A stretch of 64,000 bases of DNA from Metaphire vulgaris (taxonomy: Eukaryota; Annelida; Clitellata; Crassiclitellata; Megascolecidae), in assembly GCA_018105865.1 (NCBI GenBank), contig CM030835.1, positions 439,001 to 503,000 on the forward strand. The letters run 5' to 3'. The notes below the pieces were generated by a model. It was not told the origin of the DNA and searched no databases. It saw only the letters and a list, made by a program, of their open reading frames with translations. This document shows positions 12,812 through 25,380 of the stretch, piece by piece (positions within the stretch are counted from its first letter, which is position 1; every line of letters starts with the position of its first letter). The position numbers and the translations under genes were made by a program.

Positions 12812-15800
12812 TCTCTGATTGCAGTCTTGAGGAACCCCAGGGTCCAAGAGTGTCCCTTAATCAAAGCCATGACTCAATAATTGCTGTAAATACAATGACA
12901 GGCATAAACAGAGCCCACTCGTATTAAAGTAACATTTGCAATGAAATTAAAGTTCTATATTACCTCTCGAATCTCTTCATTGGCTTCTTTTATGTTCTCT
13001 GTAGTTCCAACAACTGTATCAGAAATTTTATCAATTTGAACATCCTAAAACAGCACAATAAGCACATTTCTGTAGGTCTACATAACACAAAATAATCAAA
13101 CTCATTTAGTCTAAATCGATTTCTTACAAATACTCTCAAAACTAATAACTAAATAATTTCAATCAAGAAATATGTTTTGGTCTATAATCTCCATTATACA
13201 GTTTCAGTATTCATAAAAGCAATTGACAATTGACACATCAGAAGACGAACATTCAAATGTCATGCTTCAAAGGAATACTGAGTGAATTTATCTATTTATT
13301 ATTACAGCCACATGCATCATCTGTACAATGAACAACAATAAACAAATCCTGCTTATGTCAAACATCACCAATAAAGTGAAAAACATCTTAGTCCACAAAT
13401 TTTACCTGTTCTAATACTTTCTCAGAAAAAATTTCCTGTAGCCGTGAGATTTCAACAATCTTTCCTTCAATCTGTCTGTTAAAAAAAAACAGAAAATAAA
13501 ACCACATTATGAGAAAAAATAAATAAGAAACACAAAAATTCATTCCTAAAACAAAGTTTTATATACTTAAATTATACACAGCTGTGCTTCTGCCAAAGAA
13601 GTTCTGTTACTTTGGAAACAAATATACTGTAATAATAATAAGTTCACCCCAAAAATGCTTAACATTGGAATATATGAAAAATTCAATATAATAACACCAA
13701 TAATGGTGATAATGTGTTAAATAGGATACATAAAAGGACAACCAAGAGGAACCTTACAGTTAAATATTTTACATGAAACACCTTCAATCAACTACGCAAC
13801 GTTTGCTTTGATTAGCCGCACAGTGACCATGGCGTGTGACGTGACATAACAATCAGTTGCTTAAAGCAGAGTAACTCACTTGACTTCATCAATCATGCTA
13901 CTCATCTGGTTATAAAGCTGTTCATTTTCAAGCTGAAGCTGAAACCAGAAATTACATATAACCTGAAGAATTATAAGCACATTCAAAGATATAAAATACA
14001 ATGAAACAATGAAATTTACAAATGGCAGTAACATCCTTTTCACACAACATATAAGTGAAAAACTTTGATAAGTAAAAATCAACTAAGGGGCTGTCCATTA
14101 ATTATGTCAACAATTTTTGGGCAATTTTTGACCCCCTGTCAACAACTGTCAACTTTCAGTGACCCCCCTATAATTATGTCAAAAACTTTTGACCCCCCAA
14201 GATCAATGACAAGTTCCAATAACAAGGTTAATATTTTTTGAGGTGATGACCATTTTTCCTTTTTTTGCTCATAGAGTGTCAAAATGTGGTGGTGATGACC
14301 CTTTTAACCTTTTTTGCCATGCTTTTTTCCATTGTACTAAGTAGTATTCCATTAAATTTCCTATTTTTTATTTGTAAAAAGTGAAATTGTTGACGTCAAC
14401 TTCTCTTGACCCCCTCCCCCTGTCAACAACTGTCAAACTTTTTCAAACCCCGCTAAATTGTTGACGTAATTAATGGACAGCCCCTAAATTAATTTTTTTA
14501 AACCAAGATATACCAAAGACAATTATATTCTGTTACATTACTAACCATTTGCATTTCTTCTGCTGAGAGATCTTCAGTATCACCTGAATCCAGACTATGT
14601 GCAATCGTCACAGAGCCTTCGATCGATTCAATAAAAGAGAACAAAGCAACAGTTATATTTTACAACCTAACACCTCAATCTGGCACAGTTTTACCAATTC
14701 TTTGACATGCAAACAAAATTAGGGACATTCACTCCAACTTACCATATTTTGTAAGTCTTATTTCAGCGAGTAGCATGGTTATATTATGAGGCCTAGAAAT
14801 ATTGTAAATATTAAGATCCAGGAACCCTTTGGGCCAAAGGGTCTAGTAGCAAAAGGGTTAATGCAACCTAAATTTTATTCCAAACCAGTGCTTACAACGA
14901 TTATAATTATACTTTTGATAAACTTTGTAATAAAGCATCAAAAGAATATGGCGTGAAAATAAACACGCTAAAAACAAAAATCATGGTAATAACAAAGACC
15001 AAAAATCCTCCTGGATTCACTATAACAGTTGATGGAGCTGAACTGGAACAGGTGACAATGTTGTTAACTTGGGTGCCTACTAATAGAAGATACCAGATGC
15101 CAGGAGCAGATAAAGAGAAGAATATCAATAGGAAAACAAAAAGCATTTTTGGACAGAGGGGAACTGATAAGAGGAGGATAAACATGGAACTAAAGAAAAG
15201 ACCGATAAAAATGTTGGTATGGAGTGTAACCTAAATATATGCCTCAGAAACCTGGACTCTTCAGAAAAAGGACATACAAAAGCTGAAAGCATTCAAAATA
15301 TGGCTATGGAGGAGAATGGAAAAGATCAAGTGGACAGACAAGATATCAAATGAAGAGGTATTACAGATGGCGAGAGAACAAAGATCGCTAATTACCGGTA
15401 ACACCATCAAAGGAAGACATAGGAACTGAATTGGACATGTGCTAAGAGGAGAAACATTGCTTAGAACAGTAATTGAAGGAAGTATACAAGGAAGAAAGAC
15501 AAAAGGAAGACCAAGGAGAATGCCATTGGACTGGATGATGATGAAAAAAGATGAACAGCATCACAAAACCTATGCAGAAATCAAAGAAGAGACAAGACGC
15601 AGAGAGAGAGGAATGGAAACAATGATGCTCTGAACCTGTCCCAGGACAGAGAACATGATGATGATGATGAAACTGCATTTGTTATTGTTAATTTGTTAAA
15701 ACACACACTAAATTTAAATAAAACAATCGTTAATTACTCATCTTAATATTACAAGTGAAAGATCGTGCAAACCATCTCTGGAACTGACCCACTGTGCATC

Positions 15801-18800
15801 AGTGCAAAAGCAACAGTGCTACCAAGGCTGACAGTCTCTCAATGCCTGGGCAAAATATGCCATTTAACATTTAACCAAAATAACTGGAACTTTACACTAC
15901 CCCATCAGTCATGTCTTCTGTCCCAATGAGTCAAATGAATCTGCTGTCTCCATAGTTAACTCATTATCCATTCTTTCCACTCTCTCCCAGTATGTATTCC
16001 ATATATTGCCACTTCTCTCTTCTTCCCTCTATTCGAATAATCCTATGCTTCTAACCAGTGACCATTTCTAAATTCCATCTTTCTCTCTAAAATGGGCCTA
16101 CTAAAACCTTCACTGCATGACATTTTTCAAACTACTTATGAGAATACAAATATGTAGTCTTCACCTATCCTTTCAGAAGCTGTAAAATGAATTTTTTGGT
16201 ATTTAATATAAAAAACGTGGATCTTCACTGACCGTCGCTTTGTCTCTTTGCGGCATCAGCACCTGAATCCTCTTTATGTTTATCAACTGGAGTCTCTATT
16301 CTCAGATTTTGTCTAGCATGAGCCTCAAGTCTAGAACTGTAAAATGCATATAAAATTATACTTACATGCAAAGTACACATATTTGTGTAAATTAAAGACA
16401 TCATTCAGGTTATTCTGATTAAAATAAATCATTGCTAAAAAGGGCAATCTGAACAAGTTGACTTTTAGAATACCCTTGTACTTGTAACTAAAATTATACA
16501 TATTCTCTTATATGTTCAAATTTACATTAACACAAGGAGTATCAGGCCAGTGGGAGGGGGGTTGTCACTTCCCTAGTCTCTTCTCCATTGCTATTTAAAG
16601 AATAGATAAGCAAGTAAGCAGCGACCAGGGATTTCCACTAATTTTTCACCTACAAATATCACTGCATGAAGAAGATAGCATTCCCGTTCTGTAATGTACT
16701 GCACGAGCAGAAACACACGCAATTATTATCAATGAAACACGTAGATAACAAAAATCTAGAGAATTTCGGACATTGTATTCATGGAAGAAGTACTTACAGA
16801 CATTTTTGCTCTACGACTCTCTTCACACGAACTGCTCTCTGAGTACTGTAGAGCTGACATACAGCTGGCAAGAGAAATACACATTGCAGACATACATTCA
16901 ATATAAGAATCCATGAAAATCCTTTCCAAATGCTATAATACATCAGCATAAAAATAATGCACACTAATCATTTTATTCAAATAACACTAAACAAATTCAA
17001 GAAAGTCATAAATGGTGTAAGAGTGCAAAGAATCAAAATAATGCAAATTCAGTCAAATATCTTTATCTCTTCACCCACCATTCAAATTTATATAGCCCCT
17101 GATTTTAAAACACACTGGGTCATTATCAGCTTCAAAAGCTTTCAGCTGTGTTTCTGCAACATCCAGCATTTATCACATAGACTCTTCTTAACACTTACCT
17201 ACTCTGCCTCTCATAAACCATTGCTCAGAAAAACTTTACACATATCATATTTAGCCATATTAACTAGCACTTCATGCCAGCAGATGTGTGAATGCCCAAA
17301 TTACAATATTATATAGGTCAGAATCAAATCCAGGAAGCATCTCAGTTCTATGGAAAGCTGATGTTCCACACAACTGAGGCACCATTACAACCAAGTATAA
17401 ACCACTGAAGCCATAATTACAAGTTTGCTAGCAAAGTAGTGAATGAGGTTCACTCCACTTATATGCACAGCCCAGGGACAAAAAATACTTGCTTGTAAAC
17501 GGAGCATGCTTATAAACGAAGCTAGGCTAATCAGCGAGTAACAAAAATACTTAAAGTACAGCGCAGAATGGTATATTTATTTACACTGTACAGTATAGTA
17601 GAGACAATAACTGACAGCTTTATAAATAAAAATTACAGATCCTATAACTAAATGACATCCTTAATATTTCACATCTATTAAGCAAGTAAAGCTGCATATA
17701 ACCAAATGCATGTATGCATGCAGAAAATACGATAATTGCTGCTTGTACAGGAAATGAAGCTGAAACACCCTACTATCAATTCCTCTTACCTTTTAGATAG
17801 CTTTCAGTAAGTTCCAGTACCACATCTTTGTGCTCTTTTACCTGCCGTAACACCTTCTGCGCATGAGCTGAGTTAAATGCAAAATCACATCAATATGCAA
17901 CACCAAACAATGTGTTTCAACAACTGAAAGCTCTTAAGAATTTCAAGAAACTCTCCACTAAATCGAAAAAATAACTGGCATTAAATGGCCAAATGCAGTA
18001 AGCCACAATTACATAGAGCTGTTTCTTATAGATGCAGTTCAATTGTAAAATATTACATAGCACCTGCATAGGCAATACTTTGACCCCATCATCACTTCAC
18101 AACAGATTGAAAAAGGAGAGATGAAGATGGCCCAAACCATACGCATTTGGAGCATTGTGTTATTTAGCCATATTTGCTGCTACTGAACTCAGTACCAGAA
18201 AATTTCATAGTTTTGTTAAAACTGATAATGTGCGTATTGTTCTCGCCGATTCTAATTCAAACTGAATTAGCAATTATTTCATCGTAATGCCAATAAATTA
18301 GCTTTCTAAATTTTGCAAATTCTAATTCTAATTATATTATATAACTGAATTATAATTATAATTAATTAGATTTAAACATTTTAATTACCTACTGCTTCTC
18401 TGATGTCTACACGTATTTCAAACCCTACATTGCTTTAATCATTAATGCAAAGATTCAGTGATAGAAGAACATACATCAATTTGTAACACGTGATATTTAA
18501 AATAAGCTAGATATAAAATAAGCAGCAATGATGTAGGAGCAGCACTGATTAATACATTATGAAAAAGCCTTCTCACTGACTCTGATTTTTAAGCTGCTTG
18601 ATGGCATCAGAACAAGATTTTATCAATGCTGCAGCATCGGTGTCAATTCGGTCCCGCTCAGCATCTGTCATTTTTGAATTCTCTGTCCCAAGATACCTAC
18701 AAATAATACAAAATTGATGTGAATAGCAAGTCCAAAACTATCAAGCTATTATGTAAAGCATGACAGCTATCCAAAATTAATAAATCTTCTGGCTTCATTT

Positions 18801-20098
18801 CGGTATCTGATATCCGCAACAGTTATGTCTTGAAGAGCAATCAGAACTAACTTTTAAAAATCCACCAATATGCTTAGTACGGACTGATCTCTGAATTACA
18901 ACCTCGATTCACCACGGACAAGATCATGACTATGATTTTTTACTGAAGCGACCATCGACTGGTGCTGATGTACTACTGCAATGGCGCTAAAGAAGTCTAC
19001 TACTACTACTACTTATACTTGCGTAATAATTAAAAAATAAGTTTACCCATTTGCATTGATATAATCCTTCCTGTGCTCGAGCAAAAAATCTCTGAGCTTG
19101 CTAATACTTGATACCTAAAACAATCACATTTAAATAATTACTTTCACATGCTGCCAAAGGTGACTTCTCTAGACAATCAAATACTATCTTTGAACATTTA
19201 AATTCATATTCACTGTAAATTCATCGCATAAACTAAACCATATAAATAAGCAGTGGCATATTAAACAGCATTATGGCTCTTGTGGCTCAGAGTCAGAAGC
19301 GCCATAAGTATCTAAAGGACAGTGCTCTCTGTCTCAATTTTTGGGGCAAATTATCAGCATGCAGCTGTGAAAGATATCATCCTGTGAAATTACATGATGG
19401 TCTACAAGACGGCCTAGAAACAAAGTCTGTCTTACACATCAATTTTGGACCCTACTCTAGTGTCTAAATAGTCGGACAAACTAGCTATTTACTTTTTCAT
19501 ATGCAGTTAACAAAATCATGAAAATCCATTGTAGAAAAGTCAAGTTGCTAGTTTGTCCATTGATTTTATTTTTGATTAGAGTGAAAATCAATGGATTTTC
19601 ATGATTTTATTAACTATGATTGAAAAAGTAAGTAGCTAGTTTGTCCGACTATTTAGACACTAGAGTTATCCATTATAATTAATCATAATCATTATTCATA
19701 TAACTGTAGAAGATATCGTGTGGCGTAATGGCCAGAAGCGGTGGCGTAAAAGCAATATGGCTCACATGGCTTAGAGCTCGAGACCTCCCAGTAGGCCTAC
19801 GATTGAGAAATGGGCCCCATGGTTCAGTGTTACACTACTGTCAATACCGACATCACCAGTCTTATTTCATTCGACGGTAAGTCATAATTTAAAACCCCAA
19901 CAACCTGGTCAGCCCGCTAAATGGCAACTGCCGTGATGAACGTACCACGTCCCGTGCATTTGTGACGAATTCACTCTTCGCCCTCTGAACTGGCAGGATG
20001 GATTTATCAGGAGTGACGCTATCGGCGTTTCCGAGGGCTCGTTCCTTCACCTTCACCGTCTTAACGGTTGCTCTAAACAGATTTGTAATATCCGTCAT
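11993..20098 (-). CDS. STX18: Syntaxin-18 (Qa-SNARE of the endoplasmic reticulum)
   Basis: ER-resident SNARE that accepts Golgi-to-ER retrograde vesicles. Eleven coding exons join in consistent phase: 20098-19946, 19114-19047, 18696-18581, 17867-17790, 16864-16798, 16336-16233, 14616-14546, 13938-13880, 13475-13406, 13044-12964 and 12088-11993. They total 963 bp, 320 aa, close to the usual length of about 335 aa. The N-terminus [16 protein letters not shown] matches the conserved syntaxin-18 start. An Habc-like helical region follows. The SNARE helix spans about 228-289 and includes [21 protein letters not shown] tail anchor at about 299-316 ends LFLDWYNP. The ATG at 20098 was preferred over an in-frame ATG at 20110 because it matches the family start. 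Introns hold a LINE remnant, a family-A palindrome and another inverted-repeat element. Confidence 0.95.
12771..12812. repeat. (TC)n microsatellite in an STX18 intron
   Basis: Nearly pure TC dinucleotide tract in the last intron of the syntaxin-18 gene. Confidence 0.95.
14086..14485. mobile_element. Palindromic MITE, family A, copy 2
   Basis: A 400-bp element starting AGGGGCTGTCCATTAATTA and ending with the inverse TAATTAATGGACAGCCCCT. Its blocks run in the opposite orientation to copies 1 and 3. It contains TGATGACC and TTTTTTGC words twice. It lies in the STX18 intron between exons 14616-14546 and 13938-13880. Confidence 0.9.
14910..15634 (+). pseudogene. Decayed non-LTR retrotransposon (LINE) reverse transcriptase C-terminal part
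   Basis: Conceptual frames carry words typical of LINE reverse transcriptase tails: [12 protein letters not shown], then (after a stop) [30 protein letters not shown] and the basic [10 protein letters not shown] near the end. Stops and frame changes show it is dead. It lies in reverse orientation inside an STX18 intron. The clade was not assigned. Confidence 0.8.
19454..19666. mobile_element. Inverted-repeat element (MITE) in STX18 intron 1
   Basis: About 213 bp with arms of roughly 75 bp. Both ends read ACTCTAGTGTCTAAATAGTC from outside inwards, followed by GGACAAACTAGCTA and, further in, AATCATGAAAATCCATTG. The arms differ at only a few positions. No coding capacity and no clear target duplication, so superfamily unknown. 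Confidence 0.8.
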
Positions 20099-20471
20099 TT
20101 TACAGAACATCCGAAGACCATCTCGTACAGTCTGCGCAATGTTTCCTTCAACGTTTAATAAACAGACTTTCGGACGTCAGCGATCACATGAAGAACCCAC
20201 AACCTTACCAAGGCGTCACTCGCCCATTGGCCTTTTGCGTGCTCTACGCTCTCACTTTTGACGTGGCAATCACGCCAGAAATGTTCGACCAAATTGTATT
20301 TCCCACGAAATATATTTTCCATAATTATTAAAAGAAGTGCCGACATTTTATACCGTGCCTAAACATTCTTACTTTAAGTTGAAACTGCCTTTGGAAATAC
20401 CCGGTACGCCTATGTTCGATACCCAGCTTGCATTGAGGATTTACGGTAATAGAATATACGAATATGGTGAT

Positions 20472-20882
20472 TCACTCGATACCTAACGTTAGTATATATT
20501 TGATGCGTGAAGACTGAAGAGCGATGACCCACCTCTGCGTGTCTCTCTTTGAATCTTCGGATTCTTCGCACTGATCTATTATTTCAGCATCGAAAAGCGC
20601 TTTAACATCGCTCGCAGTGAATTCCAAAATGATCGATTTATAAGATTTTTCGTAGTTTGTGAATCGATTGAGGCCAGTGCATTTCGTGCGTTTATTTGTC
20701 ATCTTGTCTGGTAAAATTAACTCGCATTTTAACTGATTGTTTTGCTCTTTCTTGACACAATGTCCGTCGTCGTCGTCGTCGTTGTTGTCTATAATGAAAG
20801 GATTTCTGGCTGAGCGTATAAATTTTAGCTTCTGACCATCTGACTTAAGAATTCTGCGATCTTTTGTGCTGACTCTTTGCAA
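20472..20882 (-). CDS. Unidentified ORF, 136 aa, possible first exon
   Basis: An ATG-started frame on the same strand as STX18, about 370 bp upstream of its start codon. The product is charged: an acidic Asn/Asp stretch around residues 33-38, a Lys/Arg-rich middle, and an acidic segment including DQCEESEDSKRD near the end. A good donor (CAGAG/GTGGGT) occurs just after the acidic segment, so this could be a first coding exon whose partners lie to the left. I recognise no domain. It may be a real small gene, an alternative upstream exon or chance; confidence is low. Confidence 0.35.
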   Translation of the reverse strand: MQRVSTKDRRILKSDGQKLKFIRSARNPFIIDNNDDDDDGHCVKKEQNNQLKCELILPDKMTNKRTKCTGLNRFTNYEKSYKSIILEFTASDVKALFDAEIIDQCEESEDSKRDTQRWVIALQSSRIKYILTLGIE

Positions 20883-21205
20883 TTTGTTTCATATTGCCTG
20901 CTGTACAGATATAAGATTATTAATGCAGAGAGTTAGTTTGAAGGATATCTTGTGTTTATTGTCAATAAAGGTAATAAAATCACTAGTGATGTGAATAAAT
21001 TTTACCCAGTGCTATGCTGTTATACCATGAATTTTTGTGAAGACTCTCCCACTACCAATTCTATATAAAAAGAAAGTCAGGTTTTGTACACTAAATACTT
21101 GGAAAGTATGTTCACTGTCCACTTACTCGTTTTAACGGAGGTCTTCCTGGTCTTAATGCTGCTGATGAGGAGGCTGTCTGCTGGCTTTGCACGCAATGCA
21201 AACGC

Positions 21206-21207
<2 letters not shown>

Positions 21208-21262
<55 letters not shown>
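21208..21262. repeat. (TA)n microsatellite
   Basis: Pure AT dinucleotide tract of about 55 bp, about 125 bp upstream of the nuclear receptor's first coding exon. Confidence 0.97.
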
Positions 21263-21266
<4 letters not shown>

Positions 21267-21398
21267 AAGTGTGGTGTTATAATTATGTAATTATGTACTT
21301 GCATTCATTGTAATTCTTTTTATGCCAGCAATTATATTTGCAATGCTGTTAAACATCTCATTCTTATACTGATTGGTTTTCTTTCCAGTCATTGACCT

Positions 21399-23543
21399 AT
21401 GTTTGCTCCCCATCACGACTTGTCATCTGTCATGGATAGAATGGAGCTTTCGCTTTGTCCAGCGCCAGGAGGCATGCCATGTGATGCATCAAACCTATTG
21501 GTGGAAAAGACTAAGCAGCGTCGCACTAAGGATGATAAACAGTGTGCAATCTGTGGTGACAAAGCTCTTGGATATAATTTTGATGCGATCTCATGCGAGT
21601 CATGTAAGGCTTTTTTCAGAAGAAATGCACCAAAGGGTCTGGTAAGTTGTAACCAAATCAAAATTTTAGACAACAAATCCTGTTAATGCATAGTGGAATT
21701 GCAGATACGATCAAATGTCTCTTAGTTGGAAAGCATTTTTGGTTGTTAAATGATTGTATTGGGTACAGATACAATCCAAGTTCCATTTTTTTATACAACA
21801 GAAGTTTGTGTTATTGTTTCTAAAAACCAGCAAAATGTGCTTTGTCCTGGATTGTGTCCTGATGTGTGATTTATTTTAGCAAGTGGATTGTTTAAAGGTA
21901 CAAGAGTAGTGTGAATTAAACAATTTATGTAATTGGCTCAGCAGCATTAAGATTCTATTTATTTATTTAATTATTCTGTGGTTCAGTTTGTTTTATGCAT
22001 TTTTACTACAGTAACTAGAAGTTGCAATAATGATTGTGATAGAAATATAAAAATATAAGAGGTGCTATACAAATGCTACATTACATGGCATTATAATTTT
22101 AGGACTACTTTCGTTGTGCTTATGAAGAACGTTGCCAGATTGACTTCACCAATCGCCGATTCTGCAAGAGTTGCCGTCTGAAGAAATGCTTTATGGTTGG
22201 AATGAGAAGGGAGTATATTTTAAGTGAGGAAGAAAAAGCAATAAAAAGGCAGAAGATTGAAGAAAATCGATCTTCTAAGCGAACGGCTCCTCCTCCAGCA
22301 CCTGCAACTCCTGTTGCATCGCCATCTGATGTGATGTAAGCATTCCTAAAGTCTGTAATTTTTACTAAACTGGCTAATTTTTATAACTGATATATATTTT
22401 CAAGTAGTCTGAATTCACGGTGAAAATGTCCAAGTGTTAAGTGTGTATCTCGGTTTTGACGATCGATTCTTGGATGCTGAAGAGTTCACTAAATTCCGTT
22501 AGACTTTAAGGTTTGATGATATGTTTCAATTGAACAAATTCGTTGTTGATTATGGCATTTTAATAAGTGCTGGATTATTTACAGAATACTAGTTTAATGA
22601 TTTGATATGCATTCTTTAAAGAACCAGCAGCAAGTCTTTATAACTGTGTGAGGTCACTAATTGTTCAATTCAGTCTGAAACCAGAATAATGTCTCTATCC
22701 ATACAATTTGCATGCATGTACAGTCTTATTGAATGAAATCTGTAGTCACCAGTTCTTCTTTTATTTAGGATGATAGATCCAGTTGAAGAGAGAACTGAAT
22801 TTGCAGGAAACATCCCAGAAATGATTCAGCCACCAACTGCCTTAAGTCAAAATGAGTTGTCAGCAATATTTGAGCTTATTTCTGCCTACCACAAGTCTCT
22901 TGAAATCAACACTGAAACGGATGTGCCGCGTGAACGGGCAAATTTCTCGGATCTTGTGAACATAGCCGAACTCAGCGTGCGACGTGTGATTGCCATGGCA
23001 AAACTGTTGTCGGCCTTCAAGGCGATCCCTCAGCCCGATCAGATACAGCTTTTGAAGGGCGGCAGCATTGAGCTGCTGATCCTTCGATCCGTCCTCACAT
23101 TTGACAAGGACAAGCAACATTTTCTGGATCCTTTTGACGATCAGGAAAGCAAGGCAATGAAGATGGAGCAATTGGAAGCCGCCGAATCAGGAACCGGTCT
23201 CTTTGAGCACCATATGAAATTTGTTCGCTCTCTGGCGTTTGACCTTCGTGCCGATGAAGTGACGTTGATCCTTCTGCTTGTCATCTCGCTCTTCTCTCCT
23301 GACCGTGATAACTTGTTTTACAAAGACCTGGTCGCCGCAGAGCAGGAGAAATACTCGATGCTGCTCAAACGTTATCTGGAGTCTGTTTACACTGCAGAGG
23401 AGGCTGCTGGCACATTTCCTAAATTGTTAATGAAGCTTGCAGACATAAGAAACCTGAATGAACAGCACTCTCAGGTACTGCTCAGAGTCAACCCTCAAGG
23501 TATCCAGCCACTGATGAAAGAAGTCCTTGACCTTAGTTTCTGA
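21399..23543 (+). CDS. Nuclear hormone receptor, NR1J (HR96/DAF-12)-like
   Basis: Ligand-regulated transcription factor acting in the nucleus. Three coding exons: 21399-21641, 22103-22335 and 22769-23543 (1251 bp, 416 aa), preceded by an acceptor at 21388. The DNA-binding domain is complete. Finger one uses C49, C52, C66 and C69; finger two uses C86, C92, C102 and C105. The P-box ESCKA in SCESCKAFFRRNA is characteristic of the HR96/DAF-12/NHR-8 group. A basic extension (KRQKIEENRSSKR) follows, then a Pro/Ala-rich hinge. The whole ligand-binding domain (about 175-416) is on one exon, with the signature around AKLLSAFKAIPQPDQ and a C-terminal AF-2 helix, PLMKEVLDLSF. The ATG at 21399 opens the frame; in-frame Met codons follow at 21432 and 21441. 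The subfamily is inferred from the P-box; a tree would settle it. Confidence 0.93.
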
Positions 23544-24564
23544 TGATTGCTCTTTCACAGTGATGTTCAGTAGTCTGTTTGCAATAGCTGGTTGGCTACA
23601 TTATAAATTTTGTTAAACAACCGGACTTTGGTGGAGAAATTGCAGCCATCGAAGTCTGTTCATTGATCAGTTGTTTGTCTTACACTAGTGTTCATGACTA
23701 TTGTCACATTCTGTTTCTTCTGTAAAATCTAATTGTTAATGGAAGTAGACTAATTTTTGGGTTTTGCCAATGTTGCTGATGGTGTTACATTCTAGCAAAT
23801 GTTTGGTGCCACTGCTTTCATATACTACATTGAGTATTTGAATTGTTATTCTTTTGACTGGCAATCTAAACGACATATTTGAGCTATTTGGTAAAATTGC
23901 AGCCGTTATCATTTGTAATTACTAATAATTACTGTAGAACGGTATTAGCTGCTTTAATGAAAATTCCCCAATGTCGATAATAAACCCTTGGGACTTTGCA
24001 TTTTTATATGTTTAAGTTCAAATTTTGATATTTAGGTACATTCAAAATTTCCAAGCATTAGCTTTTATTTGTGTGAAACACCTGAGTGCCAATGATGTGA
24101 ACTTCTGCACAAGTGTGGTGTTTGATATTAATCTTGACCATGCTGTGACAGTTATTGTCAGTTAGCTGATGTGTTTATAATAATCTGGCTCAGAGTCTTT
24201 GCATCTCTGACACATTGATATGCTTGAACTATTGTACCAATCTGTTGGCTTAGTTATCTTTGTTAGACACATGCCTGATTGTTGCTGCTTTATTTGCAGT
24301 ATATTGCAGACCTGTATTGTAGACCTGTATGTAGTTTTTTAATTAGTTATTATGTTTTTCTCAGCTCAGATGCCACCCTCCAAACTTTAATGACATGATA
24401 GTAGTTGTGCTTATACGATATTGTTTTTTTGGTACATTAACCAGTTATGTAAAAAGTAATTACAAATGATATTTACCAAAAATTATAATTATCAGCTTCA
24501 TTGCAGTTAGATGTTAAAAGTTGTGATTTAACTAATATCAATGTTAATGCTTCCCTGTTAGGCA

Positions 24565-24570
24565 AATAAA
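24565..24570 (+). promoter_or_regulatory. Candidate polyadenylation signal of the nuclear receptor
   Basis: AATAAA about 1.0 kb downstream of the receptor stop codon, on the sense strand, followed by T-rich sequence. An earlier AATAAA near 23979 is an alternative. Choice of site is inference. Confidence 0.4.
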
Positions 24571-25380
24571 GTTGAAACATTTCCTAGATTTGATTCTTAT
24601 CTATATCTTACAAGTTTTATTGCTTTTGTAACATAATTTTTAAAACTTAAATGACGGTTTAGCCGGTGGTAAAAAAAGCATTGTCATTTGAAAAGCATTC
24701 ACTGTAAGTCTGTAACATCTTGTATAACTGATTTGTGTTAAGGGCACCATTGAGAGGTGATAAAAAGAGATGTGTGTTCTTTTGAGTTAATATGAGTTGG
24801 CCTTTTTCTTGCTCTGTGTAAACATTAAACTTTTTATTCTAAGAATATATGGTGCATCAATTTAAAGTACATGTTTAGTTCTGACTTATTCATGTGGATT
24901 ATTTTTAATGATTTAACGTACTGTGATTGTATGAAGCTTTATTGCATGCTGCTTGAGTTACTTTTCAGCCAAGATGTTGCTTTAGAGTTTGAAATGGAGA
25001 AGAAAGATCTGATAGATATTTTGTAGTGATATTATGTGACGCTTTGTGCCGTCATTCTTTTTTCTCTGTTAGGCAAGTATTTTGTATTGTTTGTTTAAAT
25101 CTATTACCCTCATGGTTAAATGTTTCATTCTTCTTAAGTTCTCTGCCTAGTAGCAGGTCCTGGTTCACATTGGCAACACCCTTCTCTGTTGGGTCTTTAA
25201 TCTTTTATATCCATCAGCATTCAGTGCAGTGGTGACGTATGTGGTCTTCCTCCAGTTATCATCCTTCATCCCATTTGTCCCTCAAGTATTGTTCTGAATA
25301 ACGAGTCTTCTCTTAGAATATGCCTTATCCAGTTCTTTTGCCTTTGTTTTATTGTTTGTATTATTGTCTTTTCCCCTTTA

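Larger units (their letters stand above)
20099..21388. other. Divergent region between STX18 and the nuclear receptor
   Basis: About 1.3 kb between two genes transcribed away from each other, so both promoters should lie here. It contains the unidentified minus-strand ORF at 20472-20882 and a (TA)n tract at 21208-21262. The receptor's first coding exon begins just after a splice acceptor (21388), so at least one upstream non-coding exon must exist. I could not place it. Confidence 0.5.

Noticed and set aside
20098..20110. Upstream ATG at 20110 as the STX18 start
   Set aside because: In frame, but the family start [12 protein letters not shown] sequence begins at 20098 and the extra four residues have no counterpart that I know of.
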